In this document: piece after piece, positions 1-8,969 of the stretch
Position numbering within the stretch: position 1 is the first letter of the stretch
Layout of the letters: each line of letters opens with the position of its first letter
Source: Cytobacillus dafuensis
GTDB lineage: Bacteria > Bacillota > Bacilli > Bacillales > Cytobacillaceae
Reading direction: 5' to 3'
NCBI RefSeq assembly: GCF_007995155.1
Contig: NZ_CP042593.1
Coordinates: forward strand, 3,328,001-3,392,000
Length of the DNA stretch: 64,000 bases
Notes under the pieces: generated by a model
The model's database searches: none
Told to the model about the DNA's origin: nothing
The model's input: the letters and a program-made list of their open reading frames with translations, nothing else
Program-made: the position numbers and the translations under genes

Positions 1-150
1 CAATAATACCAATGCATATCCGACAAACCTTTTCCAGTCAGATTCATAAAAGATATAATAAATTGGCATAAATAGATAAATCAAAAAGATATATGGAAAG
101 AATCCATATCTCTCTGGGAAAAATTCAAATTTCCCCTTCCTCTTTTTCAT
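1..150 (-). CDS. Sensor histidine kinase, DesK/YvfT-like (N-terminal fragment)
   Basis: The reverse strand reads ATG at 148-150 and stays open to the window edge for 50 codons. The residues are basic at first and then strongly hydrophobic (FFPYIFLIYLFMPIYYIFYE), followed by a second hydrophobic stretch. This resembles the N-terminus of DesK-type membrane sensor kinases. It begins 6 bp after the ABC permease stop, with a purine-rich AGGAAG inside the end of that gene, so translation may be coupled. The order ATPase-permease-kinase matches B. subtilis yvfR-yvfS-yvfT. The catalytic domains lie outside the window, so the kinase call is inference from the N-terminus and the context. Confidence 0.5.
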   Translation of the reverse strand, partial: MKKRKGKFEFFPERYGFFPYIFLIYLFMPIYYIFYESDWKRFVGYALVLL

Positions 151-155
151 ATACA

Positions 156-896
156 CTACACCGCCGCTTCCTGCTTTCTCCTAATATATCCCGATAATAG
201 CATAAAGAGGAAGAGATAACCTATTAGAATCATAATATTTTTCAGCTCCGGACTGTTTCCACGAATAATCTGCCATGCCCCATTCCCAAAATTATATGAA
301 GGAAGCCACTTCCCAAATGCTTGAACGAATTCTGGCATTATTTCCATCGGCATCCACATTCCGCCCGAAATAGCAAAAATCATATAAATAACATTACTGA
401 CTCCTGATGCAGTATCCACCCTCTTCATTGTTCCAACTAATGTTCCTAAAGCAAGAAATGGAAATGATCCTGCCAATATCCATAGTCCGCTCATTAGCCA
501 CTCGTATACTGTAAGTGTAACATCATTAACAATTGCACCAGTTGTAAAAATGATTATTATTGAAATAAGGTGAATGACCGTTTGCCCAATCATTTTAGCA
601 GTAAAATAGGCATAATCAGATAGAGGAGTGATACGCATAAACATAGCCCAGCCTTTTGTGCGTTCCTCAACAAGCCTAATGCCTAGCGTCATAATCGCTG
701 ATCCCATCACACTGAATGCTGTCATTGACATCAAATAATGAGCTTGCCAAACCTGCTTATCCTGAATATCCGTATTAAAGATTTTTGTAAAAATGATATA
801 AAATAGGATTGGCATAAAGAGAGACCAAAAAACAAAATATGGATTCCGCAGAATTCTAATCGTCTCTGCTTTACATTGCATTCTAAACGCATTCAT
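156..896 (-). CDS. ABC-2 type transporter permease (YvfS-like)
   Basis: A 246-residue integral membrane protein with six hydrophobic segments at about residues 20-40, 52-72, 102-122, 132-155, 166-187 and 220-238, the usual topology of an ABC-2 permease. It lies 1 bp after the ATPase gene and would form the membrane channel of a two-gene exporter. Segment five contains the GGMWMPMEIMPE stretch seen in ABC-2 exporters. The substrate cannot be read from the sequence. In yvfRS/desK-like arrangements the neighbouring two-component system usually controls the exporter. Confidence 0.85.
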   Translation of the reverse strand: MNAFRMQCKAETIRILRNPYFVFWSLFMPILFYIIFTKIFNTDIQDKQVWQAHYLMSMTAFSVMGSAIMTLGIRLVEERTKGWAMFMRITPLSDYAYFTAKMIGQTVIHLISIIIIFTTGAIVNDVTLTVYEWLMSGLWILAGSFPFLALGTLVGTMKRVDTASGVSNVIYMIFAISGGMWMPMEIMPEFVQAFGKWLPSYNFGNGAWQIIRGNSPELKNIMILIGYLFLFMLLSGYIRRKQEAAV

Positions 897-897
897 A

Positions 898-1797
898 TTA
901 GATTGCCTCCTTCTTTTCAGTTAATTGCTCAAAGGCTTCATCAAGTCGGCCATGATCAACTTGAACTCCACTAATTTTCAATCTCATCTCGAATAATGCT
1001 GCAAGCACTTGATCAGTATTATCTGTTTCGACATATATGCGATTTTCATTTCGGTATACATGTGAGACACCAGGAATCTTCATCAATCCCTCAAATGAAA
1101 TGCTATCAGTTGAATGAAAGGAGACAGACTTTCTAGTTAGCTTAGCTTTCATTTCCTCAGGTGTCCCATCCTCTACAATGATTCCATTTTTAAACAAAAT
1201 AATTCTTTCTGCTGTATCATCTGCTTCCTGAAGGTAATGCGTTGAAAACACAATCGTCTTTCCCCTTTTCTTTAATTCATGGATAGTATCCCAGAAACGT
1301 TTTCTAGATGTTATATCCAATCCTACTGTCGGCTCATCGAAAAAGAGCAAATCGGGATTTCCCGCCATCGCAAGTGCAAAGCCGAGACGGCGTTTTTGAC
1401 CACCTGAAAGTTTATCAGCTTTCTTTTTCAAATCACCCTCACTCAAGCCTGTCAATGAAACAATTTCATCAAAGGCAATAGGGTTCGGATAATAGCTTCT
1501 GAATAACTGAATGACTTCTTTTACCTTTAAGGCATCAATAACACTTACCTCCTGTAGCATTGCGCCAATTCGCTCACGCACCTTCTTCTCCTTTGGATGC
1601 ATATTAAAAATTTGTACCTGACCACTTGTTGGCTCAAGCAATCCAAGCATCATCATGATTGTAGTCGTCTTTCCAGCTCCATTCGGACCAAGAATTGCCA
1701 CAATCTCACCCTTTTTTATCGAAAAAGAAATCTCATCAACTGCTTTTTTATTTTTATACGTCTTTGAAACATGATCGAGCTGTACTATTGTTTCCAT
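898..1797 (-). CDS. ABC transporter ATP-binding protein (YvfR-like)
   Basis: Drives the adjacent ABC-2 exporter. With the start chosen here (METIVQL) it has 299 residues: Walker A GPNGAGKTT at 37-45, the Q-loop after it, the signature LSGGQ at about 131, Walker B LLFFDEP at about 150, and the switch histidine in STHYLQEAD. The remaining C-terminal part is the small domain common in ABC-2 ATPases. An ATG ten codons upstream is in frame, but GGAGGTGG lies six bases before METIVQL and decides the start. It is the first gene of the exporter operon. Confidence 0.9.
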   Translation of the reverse strand: METIVQLDHVSKTYKNKKAVDEISFSIKKGEIVAILGPNGAGKTTTIMMMLGLLEPTSGQVQIFNMHPKEKKVRERIGAMLQEVSVIDALKVKEVIQLFRSYYPNPIAFDEIVSLTGLSEGDLKKKADKLSGGQKRRLGFALAMAGNPDLLFFDEPTVGLDITSRKRFWDTIHELKKRGKTIVFSTHYLQEADDTAERIILFKNGIIVEDGTPEEMKAKLTRKSVSFHSTDSISFEGLMKIPGVSHVYRNENRIYVETDNTDQVLAALFEMRLKISGVQVDHGRLDEAFEQLTEKKEAI

Positions 1798-1825
1798 TGC
1801 TTCCACCTCCGCCACTTCTACCCTC

Positions 1826-1891
1826 ATTATAATTCGGAGGAAATTATTGGTTTAGTGGATAATGTCATTTCTTACAGATGACATTTGTCAT
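1826..1891 (-). promoter_or_regulatory. Promoter with inverted-repeat operator for the ABC exporter operon
   Basis: On the reverse strand a perfect -10 TATAAT lies at 1826-1831, but the -35 position reads only TAAACC. Immediately upstream are three TGTCAT/ATGACA half-sites: AATGTCAT at 1861-1868, and the dyad ATGACATTTGTCAT at 1878-1891. A good -10 with a poor -35 and a dyad just upstream is the usual design of an activator-dependent promoter. A response regulator paired with the downstream kinase is the obvious candidate, by inference. Confidence 0.5.
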
Positions 1892-1913
1892 TTTGCTTTT
1901 ACTTCGTTTGGAA

Positions 1914-1946
1914 AAAAACAAAAAAAGAGCCGCATACAGCAGCCCT
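1914..1946 (-). terminator. Rho-independent terminator of fabI
   Basis: The reverse strand has an 8-bp stem with two wobble pairs, AGGGCTGC / GCGGCTCT, loop TGTAT (1926-1946), followed by a run of seven T, 20 bp after the fabI stop. Confidence 0.8.
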
Positions 1947-1965
1947 TCTCACTTCTTCATGAAGT

Positions 1966-2745
1966 TTATCCCATTATATGATAGCCTGAATCTACATATA
2001 CAATTTCTCCTGTTACCCCTCTTGAAAGATGACTCAATAACGAAAGAGTCATATCCCCAACCTCTTCTTGGGTGACATTTCTTTTTAAAGGGGATTTTTC
2101 TTCAATTAAATGAAGGATTTCATTAAAAGAAGGAACCCCTTTCGCGGCTAGAGTACGTATAGCCCCTGCGGAAATGGCATTAACGCGAATATTGTTCTTC
2201 CCTAGATCTAAAGCCAAATATTTCACAGCTGCTTCAAGCGAAGCCTTTGCAATTCCCATTACATTATAACCTTCGACTACCCGTTCGGCTCCGAGATAGC
2301 TCATTGCAATAATGGAACCTCCGTCTGACATTAACGGTTTTGCTTCTCTAGCAACAGCAATTAATGAATATGCACTCGTATCCTGGGCAAAAGCATATCC
2401 TTCCCTCGATGTATTAATAAATGCCCCTTTAAGGTCTTCTGCATGGGCAAAAGCAACCGAATGCACAACTCCGTGTATTGTACCAGCAGCTTCTCCAATA
2501 TTTGAAAAAGCTTCTTTAATACTTTCATCACTATTTACATCGCATTGAACGATTAATTTCGCTTCGTAATGATTGTCACTTAAGAGTTTATTTAATTTTC
2601 CTAAAGAACGTTCTTTTCGATAAGTAAAAATTAAGTTCGCCCCTGCTTTATAAAGAGACTTTGCTACCCCCCAAGCAATGCTTCGTTCATTAGCAACTCC
2701 CATTATTACGATATTTTTACCTTTTAATTTTAATAAATCTTCCAT
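1966..2745 (-). CDS. fabI: Enoyl-[acyl-carrier-protein] reductase FabI
   Basis: Reduces trans-2-enoyl-ACP in the last step of each fatty-acid elongation cycle (type II synthase, cytosolic). The 259-residue protein is an SDR of the FabI type: the dinucleotide site begins with the FabI-style IMGVANERSIAWG at about 14-26 rather than a classical GxxxGxG. The catalytic Tyr-x6-Lys pair is Y160/K167 in EGYNVMGIAK, with a second conserved tyrosine near Y150. A TTG four codons upstream is in frame, but GGAGG five bases before ATG at 2745 sets the start. In B. subtilis fabI lies elsewhere; here it follows lipM. Confidence 0.93.
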   Translation of the reverse strand: MEDLLKLKGKNIVIMGVANERSIAWGVAKSLYKAGANLIFTYRKERSLGKLNKLLSDNHYEAKLIVQCDVNSDESIKEAFSNIGEAAGTIHGVVHSVAFAHAEDLKGAFINTSREGYAFAQDTSAYSLIAVAREAKPLMSDGGSIIAMSYLGAERVVEGYNVMGIAKASLEAAVKYLALDLGKNNIRVNAISAGAIRTLAAKGVPSFNEILHLIEEKSPLKRNVTQEEVGDMTLSLLSHLSRGVTGEIVYVDSGYHIMG

Positions 2746-2765
2746 TTTATCCTCCAATTAATAAA

Positions 2766-2834
2766 TAGGTTAACACCTAATAATAGCATCTACTACCAGC
2801 TTTAAATTATATCATACCTATTTGATTAGCAAAA
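2766..2834 (-). promoter_or_regulatory. fabI promoter with FapR-like dyad in the leader
   Basis: On the reverse strand an extended -10 (TG-A-TATAAT, hexamer at 2806-2811) lies directly after the lipM terminator. About 20 bp downstream of the predicted transcription start is the inverted repeat TAGGT-GTTA-ACCTA (2766-2779). FapR, the malonyl-CoA sensor of Bacillus, represses fab genes by binding dyads near the start site. The match to its TTAGTACC-type operator is partial, so the FapR assignment is an inference from position and target gene. Confidence 0.4.
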
Positions 2835-2852
2835 AAAGCGGCATCTGCCGCT
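2831..2852 (-). terminator. Rho-independent terminator of lipM
   Basis: Inverted repeat AGCGGCA-TC-TGCCGCT (2837-2852) followed on the reverse strand by seven T; it ends 2 bp from the lipM stop codon. Confidence 0.88.
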
Positions 2853-2853
2853 T

Positions 2854-3690
2854 TTATCTTTTGAAATTCCATTCATCATGTTCATAACGCTCTTTAGCTA
2901 TTTTATTAACATACTCAAGCTCTTCAGCTGTCAGTTCGTATGGCTTAAGCTCGATATTGAGTCCCTCTTCAAAGCCCTTTTTAAAAGCTTCCTTTGCCTG
3001 TTCGAGTGTAACTCTTTGTTTACTTATTTCGTTTATGGCAACAGCCTTGTTTTTAAATGCCTTTTGCATTCTTTCCTTCACTCGGTCATTTGGATATTTG
3101 AAAAGGCTAAACAGCTTGTCCTCCTCTATATCGAGTAAGATGGAACCATGCTGCAAAATTACACCTTTTTGCCTTGTTTGCGCACTTCCAGCTACTTTGC
3201 GACCTTCTACAACAAGCTCATACCAGCTCGGAGCATCAAAGCATACGGCAGAGCGGGGATTTTTTAAGGAGTCTCTTTCCTCATCTGTTTTTGGAACAGC
3301 GAAATAGGCTTCCATTCCTAAATGGTGAAATCCCTTTAAAATCCCTTCAGAGATGACTCTGTATGCCTCAGTAACTGTTTTGGGCATATCCGGGTGCTCT
3401 TCAGATACGATGACACTATATGTAAGTTCATGCTCATGAAGAACTCCCCTTCCCCCTGTAGGCCTGCGGACAAACCCTAGTCCATTCGCCTTAACCGCTT
3501 CCATATCAATCTCTTTATCCACCTTTTGAAAATAGCCAATCGAAAGTGTAGCAGGATTCCAACCATAGAATCTAATGGTTGGAGGAATTTTCCCCTGGCT
3601 ATTCCAGTCAAGGAGTGCTTCATCTAATGCCATATTAAAGGAGGGTGATCCAGCACCCGTATCGATAAAATTCCAAACTTCTTTTGCCAT
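2854..3690 (-). CDS. lipM: Octanoyltransferase LipM
   Basis: Transfers octanoyl groups from octanoyl-ACP to the lipoyl domain of GcvH, the first step of lipoate synthesis in Bacillus. The 278 residues match the known length of LipM. The BPL/LplA/LipB-type fold shows [20 protein letters not shown] at about 73-92, and the acyl-accepting cysteine in SAVCFDAP is residue 150, the position known for B. subtilis LipM. The conserved lysine follows in GRKVAGSAQ. It lies on the B. subtilis yqhM locus, near the glycine-cleavage operon that needs lipoylated GcvH. Confidence 0.94.
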   Translation of the reverse strand: MAKEVWNFIDTGAGSPSFNMALDEALLDWNSQGKIPPTIRFYGWNPATLSIGYFQKVDKEIDMEAVKANGLGFVRRPTGGRGVLHEHELTYSVIVSEEHPDMPKTVTEAYRVISEGILKGFHHLGMEAYFAVPKTDEERDSLKNPRSAVCFDAPSWYELVVEGRKVAGSAQTRQKGVILQHGSILLDIEEDKLFSLFKYPNDRVKERMQKAFKNKAVAINEISKQRVTLEQAKEAFKKGFEEGLNIELKPYELTAEELEYVNKIAKERYEHDEWNFKR

Positions 3691-3878
3691 TTATAAAACC
3701 TCTTTTACAATAGTTTTAATGCGAATTTAAGTCTATCAAAATTAGGCCAAAAAAAAAAGTATCGCGATTTTTGCCCTGAAATTTGTTTGATTTCCTTTAC
3801 TCGAATGATAGAAGACTTATATAATATTAATGAAACTCTACGAAATGTTTAGTAATGCTTGAAAGGAGAAAAACAGAT

Positions 3879-4259
3879 TTGGATACCCTTTATTTCTTTC
3901 TTATCATCTTAGGCGCAATAATTGTCTATTCGGTTATTAATTGGCTATATCAGCGTAAAATCGTTAAAACACTAACTGAAGAGCAATTTCGTGAAGATTA
4001 TCGGAAGGCTCAATTAATCGATGTTCGTGAACCAAATGAGTTTGAAGCAGGACATATTCTTGGCGCTCGTAACATCCCGCTATCACAAATGAAAGTACGA
4101 TTAAAGGAGCTTCGCCCGGATAAGCCGGTTTACTTATATTGCCAAAGCGGCATGAGAAGCGGCAGAGCAGCCCAATTTCTTTACCGCAAAGGCTATAAAG
4201 ATCTATCACACCTTCAAGGTGGTTTCAAAAAATGGTCTGGAAAAGTAAAAACGAAATAA
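3879..4259 (+). CDS. yqhL: Membrane-anchored rhodanese-domain protein YqhL
   Basis: A 126-residue protein with an N-terminal membrane anchor (LYFFLIILGAIIVYSVINWLY, about 4-24) and a single rhodanese domain whose active-site loop is CQSGMRSGRAA. Rhodaneses carry persulfide sulfur on that cysteine; the physiological acceptor is not known. An in-frame ATG at 3855 exists, but it lacks a ribosome site and the sequence GAAAGGAG lies inside that extension. TTG at 3879 has correct spacing and gives the length of the B. subtilis protein. It is transcribed away from lipM. Confidence 0.85.
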   Translation: MDTLYFFLIILGAIIVYSVINWLYQRKIVKTLTEEQFREDYRKAQLIDVREPNEFEAGHILGARNIPLSQMKVRLKELRPDKPVYLYCQSGMRSGRAAQFLYRKGYKDLSHLQGGFKKWSGKVKTK

Positions 4260-4261
4260 TA

Positions 4262-4286
4262 TAAAGAAAACTCGCCGATTGGCGAG
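4262..4286 (-). terminator. Hairpin with T-rich tail downstream of gcvPB
   Basis: Stem CTCGCC-gatt-GGCGAG at 4271-4286. Read on the reverse strand it is followed by TTTTCTTT, so it could end transcripts that run past gcvPB through the repeat. Confidence 0.5.
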
Positions 4287-4308
4287 ACTTGGAAAGGCGA
4301 AGACAGAG

Positions 4309-4411
4309 GCGTAGTTGCACTTATCGCGCTCATACATGCCACGTCCTGTGGCATTCGCCCGACTAGGACATCCTGTCCGTCGTACTTAATTCCTAGAATT
4401 GGCAACTACGT
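4309..4411. repeat. Composite intergenic palindrome (type B module)
   Basis: Between yqhL and gcvPB. Outer arms CGTAGTTGC (4310-4318) and GCAACTACG (4402-4410) enclose two small hairpins, GCCAC-gtcct-GTGGC (4338-4352) and GGACA-tcc-TGTCC (4366-4378). The inner pair recurs almost unchanged inside the first unit of the repeat cluster at 60.3 kb, so this is a mobile or duplicated intergenic module, not a unique leftover. No open reading frame with a ribosome site is present. Confidence 0.65.
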
Positions 4412-4458
4412 CGAATCATCTTCTGCGCTGGCAATTTATAATTTCTTAAAGTGTTAGG

Positions 4459-4495
4459 AAAGACCTCTGCAAAATGAAGAGCAGAGGTCTTTTTA
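4459..4495 (+). terminator. Bidirectional terminator between yqhL and gcvPB
   Basis: An 11-bp perfect stem AAGACCTCTGC / GCAGAGGTCTT (4460-4470, 4481-4491) followed by TTT on the plus strand; the reverse strand tail is weaker. It lies 17 bp from the gcvPB stop. Confidence 0.75.
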
Positions 4496-4511
4496 ATTGA
4501 ATCTTTCTTTT

Positions 4512-5972
4512 TTATTGCTTTTGGTAGCGAAGAACAGGCTTTCGAGCTGCAAGTGTTTCATCAAGTCGTCCGATAACTGTGTTATGCGGGGCTTCTTGAA
4601 CGATTTCTGGATTTTCTTCTGCTTCCTTCGCGATTTGCAGCATGGCATCACAGAATGCATCAAGTGTTTCTTTTGACTCTGTTTCAGTCGGTTCGATCAT
4701 GATACATTCTTCCACATTTAATGGGAAGTAGATTGTTGGCGGATGATATCCAAAGTCAAGAAGGCGCTTTGCAATATCAAGTGTACGTACACCAAGTTTC
4801 TTTTGACGTCTGCCGCTTAATACGAATTCATGCTTACAATGTCTGTCAAATGGAAGGTCATAGGCATCTTGAAGCCTTCTCATCATATAGTTGGCATTTA
4901 AAACTGCATATTCTGTAACAGCTTTAAGTCCGTCTGGACCCATTGTACGAATATACGTATAGGCACGAACATTAATTCCGAAGTTTCCATAATAAGGCTT
5001 AACTCGGCCAATTGCCTGTGGACGATCATAATCAAAGACATATTTGTCGTCTTGCTTCACTAAAACTGGCTTCGGAAGGAATGGAATCAAGTCTGCTTTT
5101 ACTCCGACAGGACCTGAACCAGGGCCTCCGCCTCCGTGTGGGCCAGTGAAAGTTTTATGAAGATTTAAGTGAACTAGATCAAATCCCATATCTCCTGGAC
5201 GCGCTTTAGACATTACCGCATTTAAATTAGCTCCGTCGTAATAAAGCTTTCCGCCGGCACCATGGACAATTTCTGCCATTTCAAGAATATGCTCTTCAAA
5301 TAAACCTAAAGTATTTGGATTTGTAAGCATTAAAGCAGCAGTATCTTCTCCAACTACTCGTCTTAAATCATCTAAATCTACAAGACCATTGTCATCAGAT
5401 TTTACCGTGATGGTTTCAAATCCTGCTACTGTAGCTGAAGCAGGGTTCGTTCCATGTGCAGAATCAGGGACAATTACCTTTGTACGTTTGAGATCTCCGT
5501 TTGCTTCATGGAAGGCACGAACCATCATTAAAGCTGTCCATTCTCCATGTGCACCAGCAGCAGGTTGTAGAGTAACTTGATCCATACCCGTGATTTCAAT
5601 TAAATGCTCTTGTAAATCGTACATAAGCTCCATAGCACCTTGAACAGAGCTTTCATCCTGTAATGGATGAACATGAGCGAATCCAGGGAAACGTGCAACA
5701 TTTTCATTGATTTTTGGATTATATTTCATTGTACAAGAACCAAGCGGATAAAAGCCTGAGTCAACACCATGGTTCCTATTGGAAAGCGCTGTGTAATGGC
5801 GCATAATATCGAGCTCTGCTACTTCTGGAAGCTCTGCCTCTTCTTCCCTTAAATAACCTGCAGGGATCAGTTCATTAATATCAGTTTCCGGAACATCCAT
5901 TTCCGGGAGACTATAACCGATGCGGCCAGGTGTGCTTAATTCAAAAATGAGTGCCTGATCGTCCTTATGCAT
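4512..5972 (-). CDS. gcvPB: Glycine dehydrogenase (decarboxylating) subunit 2, GcvPB
   Basis: Carries the PLP half of the two-subunit P-protein of the glycine cleavage system, which decarboxylates glycine and passes the aminomethyl group to lipoylated GcvH. The 486 residues include the PLP lysine K273 in [19 protein letters not shown] and the upstream [10 protein letters not shown] motif. In-frame codons upstream add eight residues, but GGGGGAG sits just before ATG at 5972, and that start overlaps the gcvPA stop by 8 bp, the usual coupling in this operon. Third and last gene of gcvT-gcvPA-gcvPB. Confidence 0.95.
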   Translation of the reverse strand: MHKDDQALIFELSTPGRIGYSLPEMDVPETDINELIPAGYLREEEAELPEVAELDIMRHYTALSNRNHGVDSGFYPLGSCTMKYNPKINENVARFPGFAHVHPLQDESSVQGAMELMYDLQEHLIEITGMDQVTLQPAAGAHGEWTALMMVRAFHEANGDLKRTKVIVPDSAHGTNPASATVAGFETITVKSDDNGLVDLDDLRRVVGEDTAALMLTNPNTLGLFEEHILEMAEIVHGAGGKLYYDGANLNAVMSKARPGDMGFDLVHLNLHKTFTGPHGGGGPGSGPVGVKADLIPFLPKPVLVKQDDKYVFDYDRPQAIGRVKPYYGNFGINVRAYTYIRTMGPDGLKAVTEYAVLNANYMMRRLQDAYDLPFDRHCKHEFVLSGRRQKKLGVRTLDIAKRLLDFGYHPPTIYFPLNVEECIMIEPTETESKETLDAFCDAMLQIAKEAEENPEIVQEAPHNTVIGRLDETLAARKPVLRYQKQ

Positions 5973-7314
5973 GGTACTCCCCCATTTCTTTAACAAATGT
6001 ATCGATTTCTTCTTTCGTTCTTAGCTCTGTTACAGCAACAAGCATATGGTTTTTCAAATCTGAAAAATCGCGTCCTAAATCGAATCCGCCAATAATGCCT
6101 TTTTCAAGAAGCTTCTGATTCACTTCTTTAACAGGCTTATTCAATTTAATAACAAATTCATTAAAGGAAGGCCCTTCAAATGCAAGCTCAAAGCCATTTT
6201 CTTTAAAAAGCTTTTTCGCATAATTTGATTTTTGAATGTTAGCAAGTGCCATTTCCTTAACACCTTTTTTACCAAGAGCTGTCATGGCTACTGATGCTGC
6301 AAGTGCATTCAATGCTTGGTTGGAACAAATATTTGAAGTCGCTTTGTCACGGCGAATATGCTGCTCACGCGCTTGAAGCGTTAATACAAAGCCTCTGCGT
6401 CCTTCTTCATCTACAGTTTGTCCAACAAGGCGTCCAGGAACTTTTCTCACCAATTTATTCGTTACAGCAAAATAACCACAGTGCGGTCCGCCAAATGCAG
6501 TTGGAATGCCAAAAGGCTGTGCATCCCCTGCCACAATATCAGCACCGAGTTTCCCAGGAGGTGTTAAAGCTCCAAGTGAAAGCGGATTGCTTGAAACAAC
6601 GAACATAGATTTTTGCGCATGGATGATTTCTTCCAGCTCTTTTAATGGTTCAATTCTGCCAAAAAAGTTTGGATATTGAACAATAACAGCAGCAATATCA
6701 TCACTTATCATTTCTTTCAGTGCTTCTAGATCGGTAACCCCATCATTATGCGGAATTTCAATAACCTCGATATACTGGCCTTTTGCATATGTTTTCACAA
6801 CATCTTTGGATTCAGGATGAACTGCACTTGAAATAAGAACTTTTTTGCGGCGAGTTTGGCCTGCACTTAGCATTGCAGCTTCTGCCAACGCTGTGCCACC
6901 GTCATACATGGAAGAGTTTGCAACATCCATACCCGTTAGTTCACAAATCATTGTCTGGAATTCAAAGATCGCTTGAAGCTCCCCTTGAGAAATTTCCGGC
7001 TGATACGGTGTATATGCTGTATAGAATTCTGAACGGGATATTACATGATCAACGATGACAGGCATGTAATGATCATAAACCCCTGCTCCTAAAAAAGAAG
7101 TGTTGCTTTTAAGATCTGCATTCTTCTGAGCCATTTTAGTAAGCTCTTTCATCAATGCTGTTTCGGTTGCAGCTGGTTTAATATTATATTCCCCTTTAAA
7201 TCTAACACTTTCAGGAATATCACTGAATAATTCATCGATTGAGTTTACACCGATGGTTGCGAGCATTTCTTTCTTATCCGTCTCAGTCATCGGTAAATAG
7301 CGATGTTTCATCAT
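5965..7314 (-). CDS. gcvPA: Glycine dehydrogenase (decarboxylating) subunit 1, GcvPA
   Basis: The first subunit of the split P-protein; it pairs with GcvPB as an alpha2-beta2 enzyme and belongs to the PLP-fold family without carrying the lysine itself. Length 449 residues, against 448 in B. subtilis; the start [12 protein letters not shown] is typical. Two adjacent ATG codons (7314, 7311) follow GGAGGGGAG; either could be used, and family alignment slightly favours the second. It lies 14 bp after gcvT and is controlled by the same riboswitch. Confidence 0.95.
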   Translation of the reverse strand: MMKHRYLPMTETDKKEMLATIGVNSIDELFSDIPESVRFKGEYNIKPAATETALMKELTKMAQKNADLKSNTSFLGAGVYDHYMPVIVDHVISRSEFYTAYTPYQPEISQGELQAIFEFQTMICELTGMDVANSSMYDGGTALAEAAMLSAGQTRRKKVLISSAVHPESKDVVKTYAKGQYIEVIEIPHNDGVTDLEALKEMISDDIAAVIVQYPNFFGRIEPLKELEEIIHAQKSMFVVSSNPLSLGALTPPGKLGADIVAGDAQPFGIPTAFGGPHCGYFAVTNKLVRKVPGRLVGQTVDEEGRRGFVLTLQAREQHIRRDKATSNICSNQALNALAASVAMTALGKKGVKEMALANIQKSNYAKKLFKENGFELAFEGPSFNEFVIKLNKPVKEVNQKLLEKGIIGGFDLGRDFSDLKNHMLVAVTELRTKEEIDTFVKEMGEYHA

Positions 7315-7328
7315 TTAAGTCTCCCCTC

Positions 7329-8435
7329 CTATTTTTTCTCTCTTTTATAAAATGGCGTAGCTGCCACTACTGCCTTAAGGCGCTTTCCACGAATTTCAAC
7401 TTCTACTTCTGTACCAACAGCAGTATTTTCAATAGATAGTAAAGCTAGGCCAATATTTTTCTTTAATGTTGGCGATTGTGTACCTGTTGTCACTTCTCCG
7501 ATTTGCTCTTCACCCTTAAAAACCAGGTAGCCATGACGTGGAATTCCGCGGTCAATCATTTCGATACCAACTAATTTTCTTGAAAGTCCATCTTCTTTTT
7601 GCTTTAATAGCACTTCTTTTCCAATAAAATCAGCTTCTTTATTTACTTTCACTGCAAAGCCAATGCCAGCTTCTAACGGTGAAATTTCTGGAGAAAGCTC
7701 TTGACCATAAAGAACCAAGTTAGCCTCAAAACGCAATGTATCGCGAGCACCTAATCCACAAGGAATAGCACCTTCTTCTTTACCAGCTTCTAAAATATCC
7801 TTCCAAATTGAAACTACATCATTAGCATCGCAATATACTTCAAACCCGTCTTCCCCTGTATAGCCAGTTCTAGAAACAAGGGCTTTTTTACCATTTAAAT
7901 CAACATCATTTTGGAATTTAAAAAAGCCAATATCTGATAGATTTGTATTACTAGCAAGCTTTTGCAATACACTCTCTGCCAATGGACCTTGGATGGCAAC
8001 TTGTGCTGTCTGATCAGAAAGATTTTTAATTTCTACATTACCCTCAAGATGATCAGCAAGCCATTTGTAATCTTTTTCAATATTAGATGCATTTACAACA
8101 AGTAAAAAATGATCATCTGTAAATTTATAGACAAGTAAATCATCAACAGTTCCGCCATTTTCATAACACATAGCAGTGTACTGGGCACCAAAATCTTTCA
8201 ATTTTGAGATATCATTTGTCATCATTTTTTGAAGATAGGAAAGGCTATCAGGCCCCTTTACTTCAATTTCACCCATATGGGATACATCAAACAAACCAGC
8301 TTTAGTACGGACTGCTTCATGCTCTTCTTTAATGCTAGAAAATTGAACTGGCAGATCCCAGCCGCCAAAATCAATTGTCTTTGCGCCATAGTCCTTGTAA
8401 ACATCGTATAACGGTGTACGTTTTAACTGTGACAT
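7329..8435 (-). CDS. gcvT: Aminomethyltransferase (glycine cleavage T-protein) GcvT
   Basis: Releases ammonia from the aminomethyl group on GcvH and makes 5,10-methylene-tetrahydrofolate. The 368-residue protein begins [20 protein letters not shown] and shows the folate-binding GcvT domain (about 10-260) with [10 protein letters not shown] and GLGARDTLR, then the C-terminal barrel. The open frame extends 26 codons upstream into the riboswitch terminator, which excludes a longer start; AAGGGGGAC before ATG at 8435 confirms it. First gene of the operon. Confidence 0.95.
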   Translation of the reverse strand: MSQLKRTPLYDVYKDYGAKTIDFGGWDLPVQFSSIKEEHEAVRTKAGLFDVSHMGEIEVKGPDSLSYLQKMMTNDISKLKDFGAQYTAMCYENGGTVDDLLVYKFTDDHFLLVVNASNIEKDYKWLADHLEGNVEIKNLSDQTAQVAIQGPLAESVLQKLASNTNLSDIGFFKFQNDVDLNGKKALVSRTGYTGEDGFEVYCDANDVVSIWKDILEAGKEEGAIPCGLGARDTLRFEANLVLYGQELSPEISPLEAGIGFAVKVNKEADFIGKEVLLKQKEDGLSRKLVGIEMIDRGIPRHGYLVFKGEEQIGEVTTGTQSPTLKKNIGLALLSIENTAVGTEVEVEIRGKRLKAVVAATPFYKREKK

Positions 8436-8481
8436 CCACTTGTCCCCCTTATAATATTTATTAAAAGCTTGAAATTTGAAC

Positions 8482-8529
8482 AAAAAAAGGACAGAAAATC
8501 CCCTATATTTCAAGAAGATCCCTGTCCTT
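8482..8529 (-). terminator. Riboswitch expression-platform terminator
   Basis: Stem AAGGACAG / CTGTCCTT (8487-8494, 8522-8529) followed on the reverse strand by seven T, between the second glycine aptamer and gcvT. The 5' strand of the stem is also the 3' end of aptamer 2, so ligand-bound aptamer should compete with the terminator. Confidence 0.8.
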
Positions 8530-8695
8530 GCACCTGAAAGTTTACCGAATAACGGTTTTCCCCTTTGGTGGCTCCAAAATAATAGAGCGCTCTCCAGAGT
8601 TACGTCAAATAAGGGTTCTTTTGCCTGAGAGATTCACAAATCCATTGCTTGCTCCTTCGGCGCCACAAAAGTAGTCTCTCCCCTTATTGTCATCC
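8530..8695 (-). ncRNA. Tandem glycine riboswitch upstream of gcvT
   Basis: The reverse strand carries two consecutive glycine aptamers. Aptamer 1 has the sequence GGGGAGAGACTAC, a GGCGCCGAAGGAGCAA core, and CTCTCAGGCAAAAGAACCC; its ends AATAAGGG and CCCTTATT can pair. After a short linker, aptamer 2 shows CTGGAGAG, GCCACCAAAGGGG and TTTCAGGTGCAAGGACAG. Glycine binding should permit read-through of the terminator and switch on the cleavage operon, as established for B. subtilis gcvT. The upstream stretch 8696-8969 holds no gene; I see no confident promoter hexamer pair in it. Confidence 0.93.
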
Positions 8696-8969
8696 GTATT
8701 TATAAAATTTTTCAAGTTGGTTCATACTAAACAAAATGGCGTCTTGACCGTCAATTTGCATGAATATGAGTTAGCTAGCTTTCACCTTTCAACTCGAAAC
8801 CAAATTTGAAAATCAATAAAAATATATTTCGATAAACTAAATGATTGTGGCAAATTTCAAAACTTTCAAAGCTATTCTTATCCTACCATTAGAAGGTCAT
8901 TTGGGCAATGGGTAATCTGATTCTAACTACAAAACGAATACTTCCAATTTTTTAAAGGAGCTGTTTTTA

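Noticed and set aside
1878..2075. Plus-strand frame at the fabI 3' end
   Set aside because: It overlaps the exporter operator, the fabI terminator and fabI itself; no ribosome site.
8700..8800. Promoter of the glycine riboswitch (TTGACG with a weak TTTAGT 17 bp on)
   Set aside because: The -10 is too poor to call.
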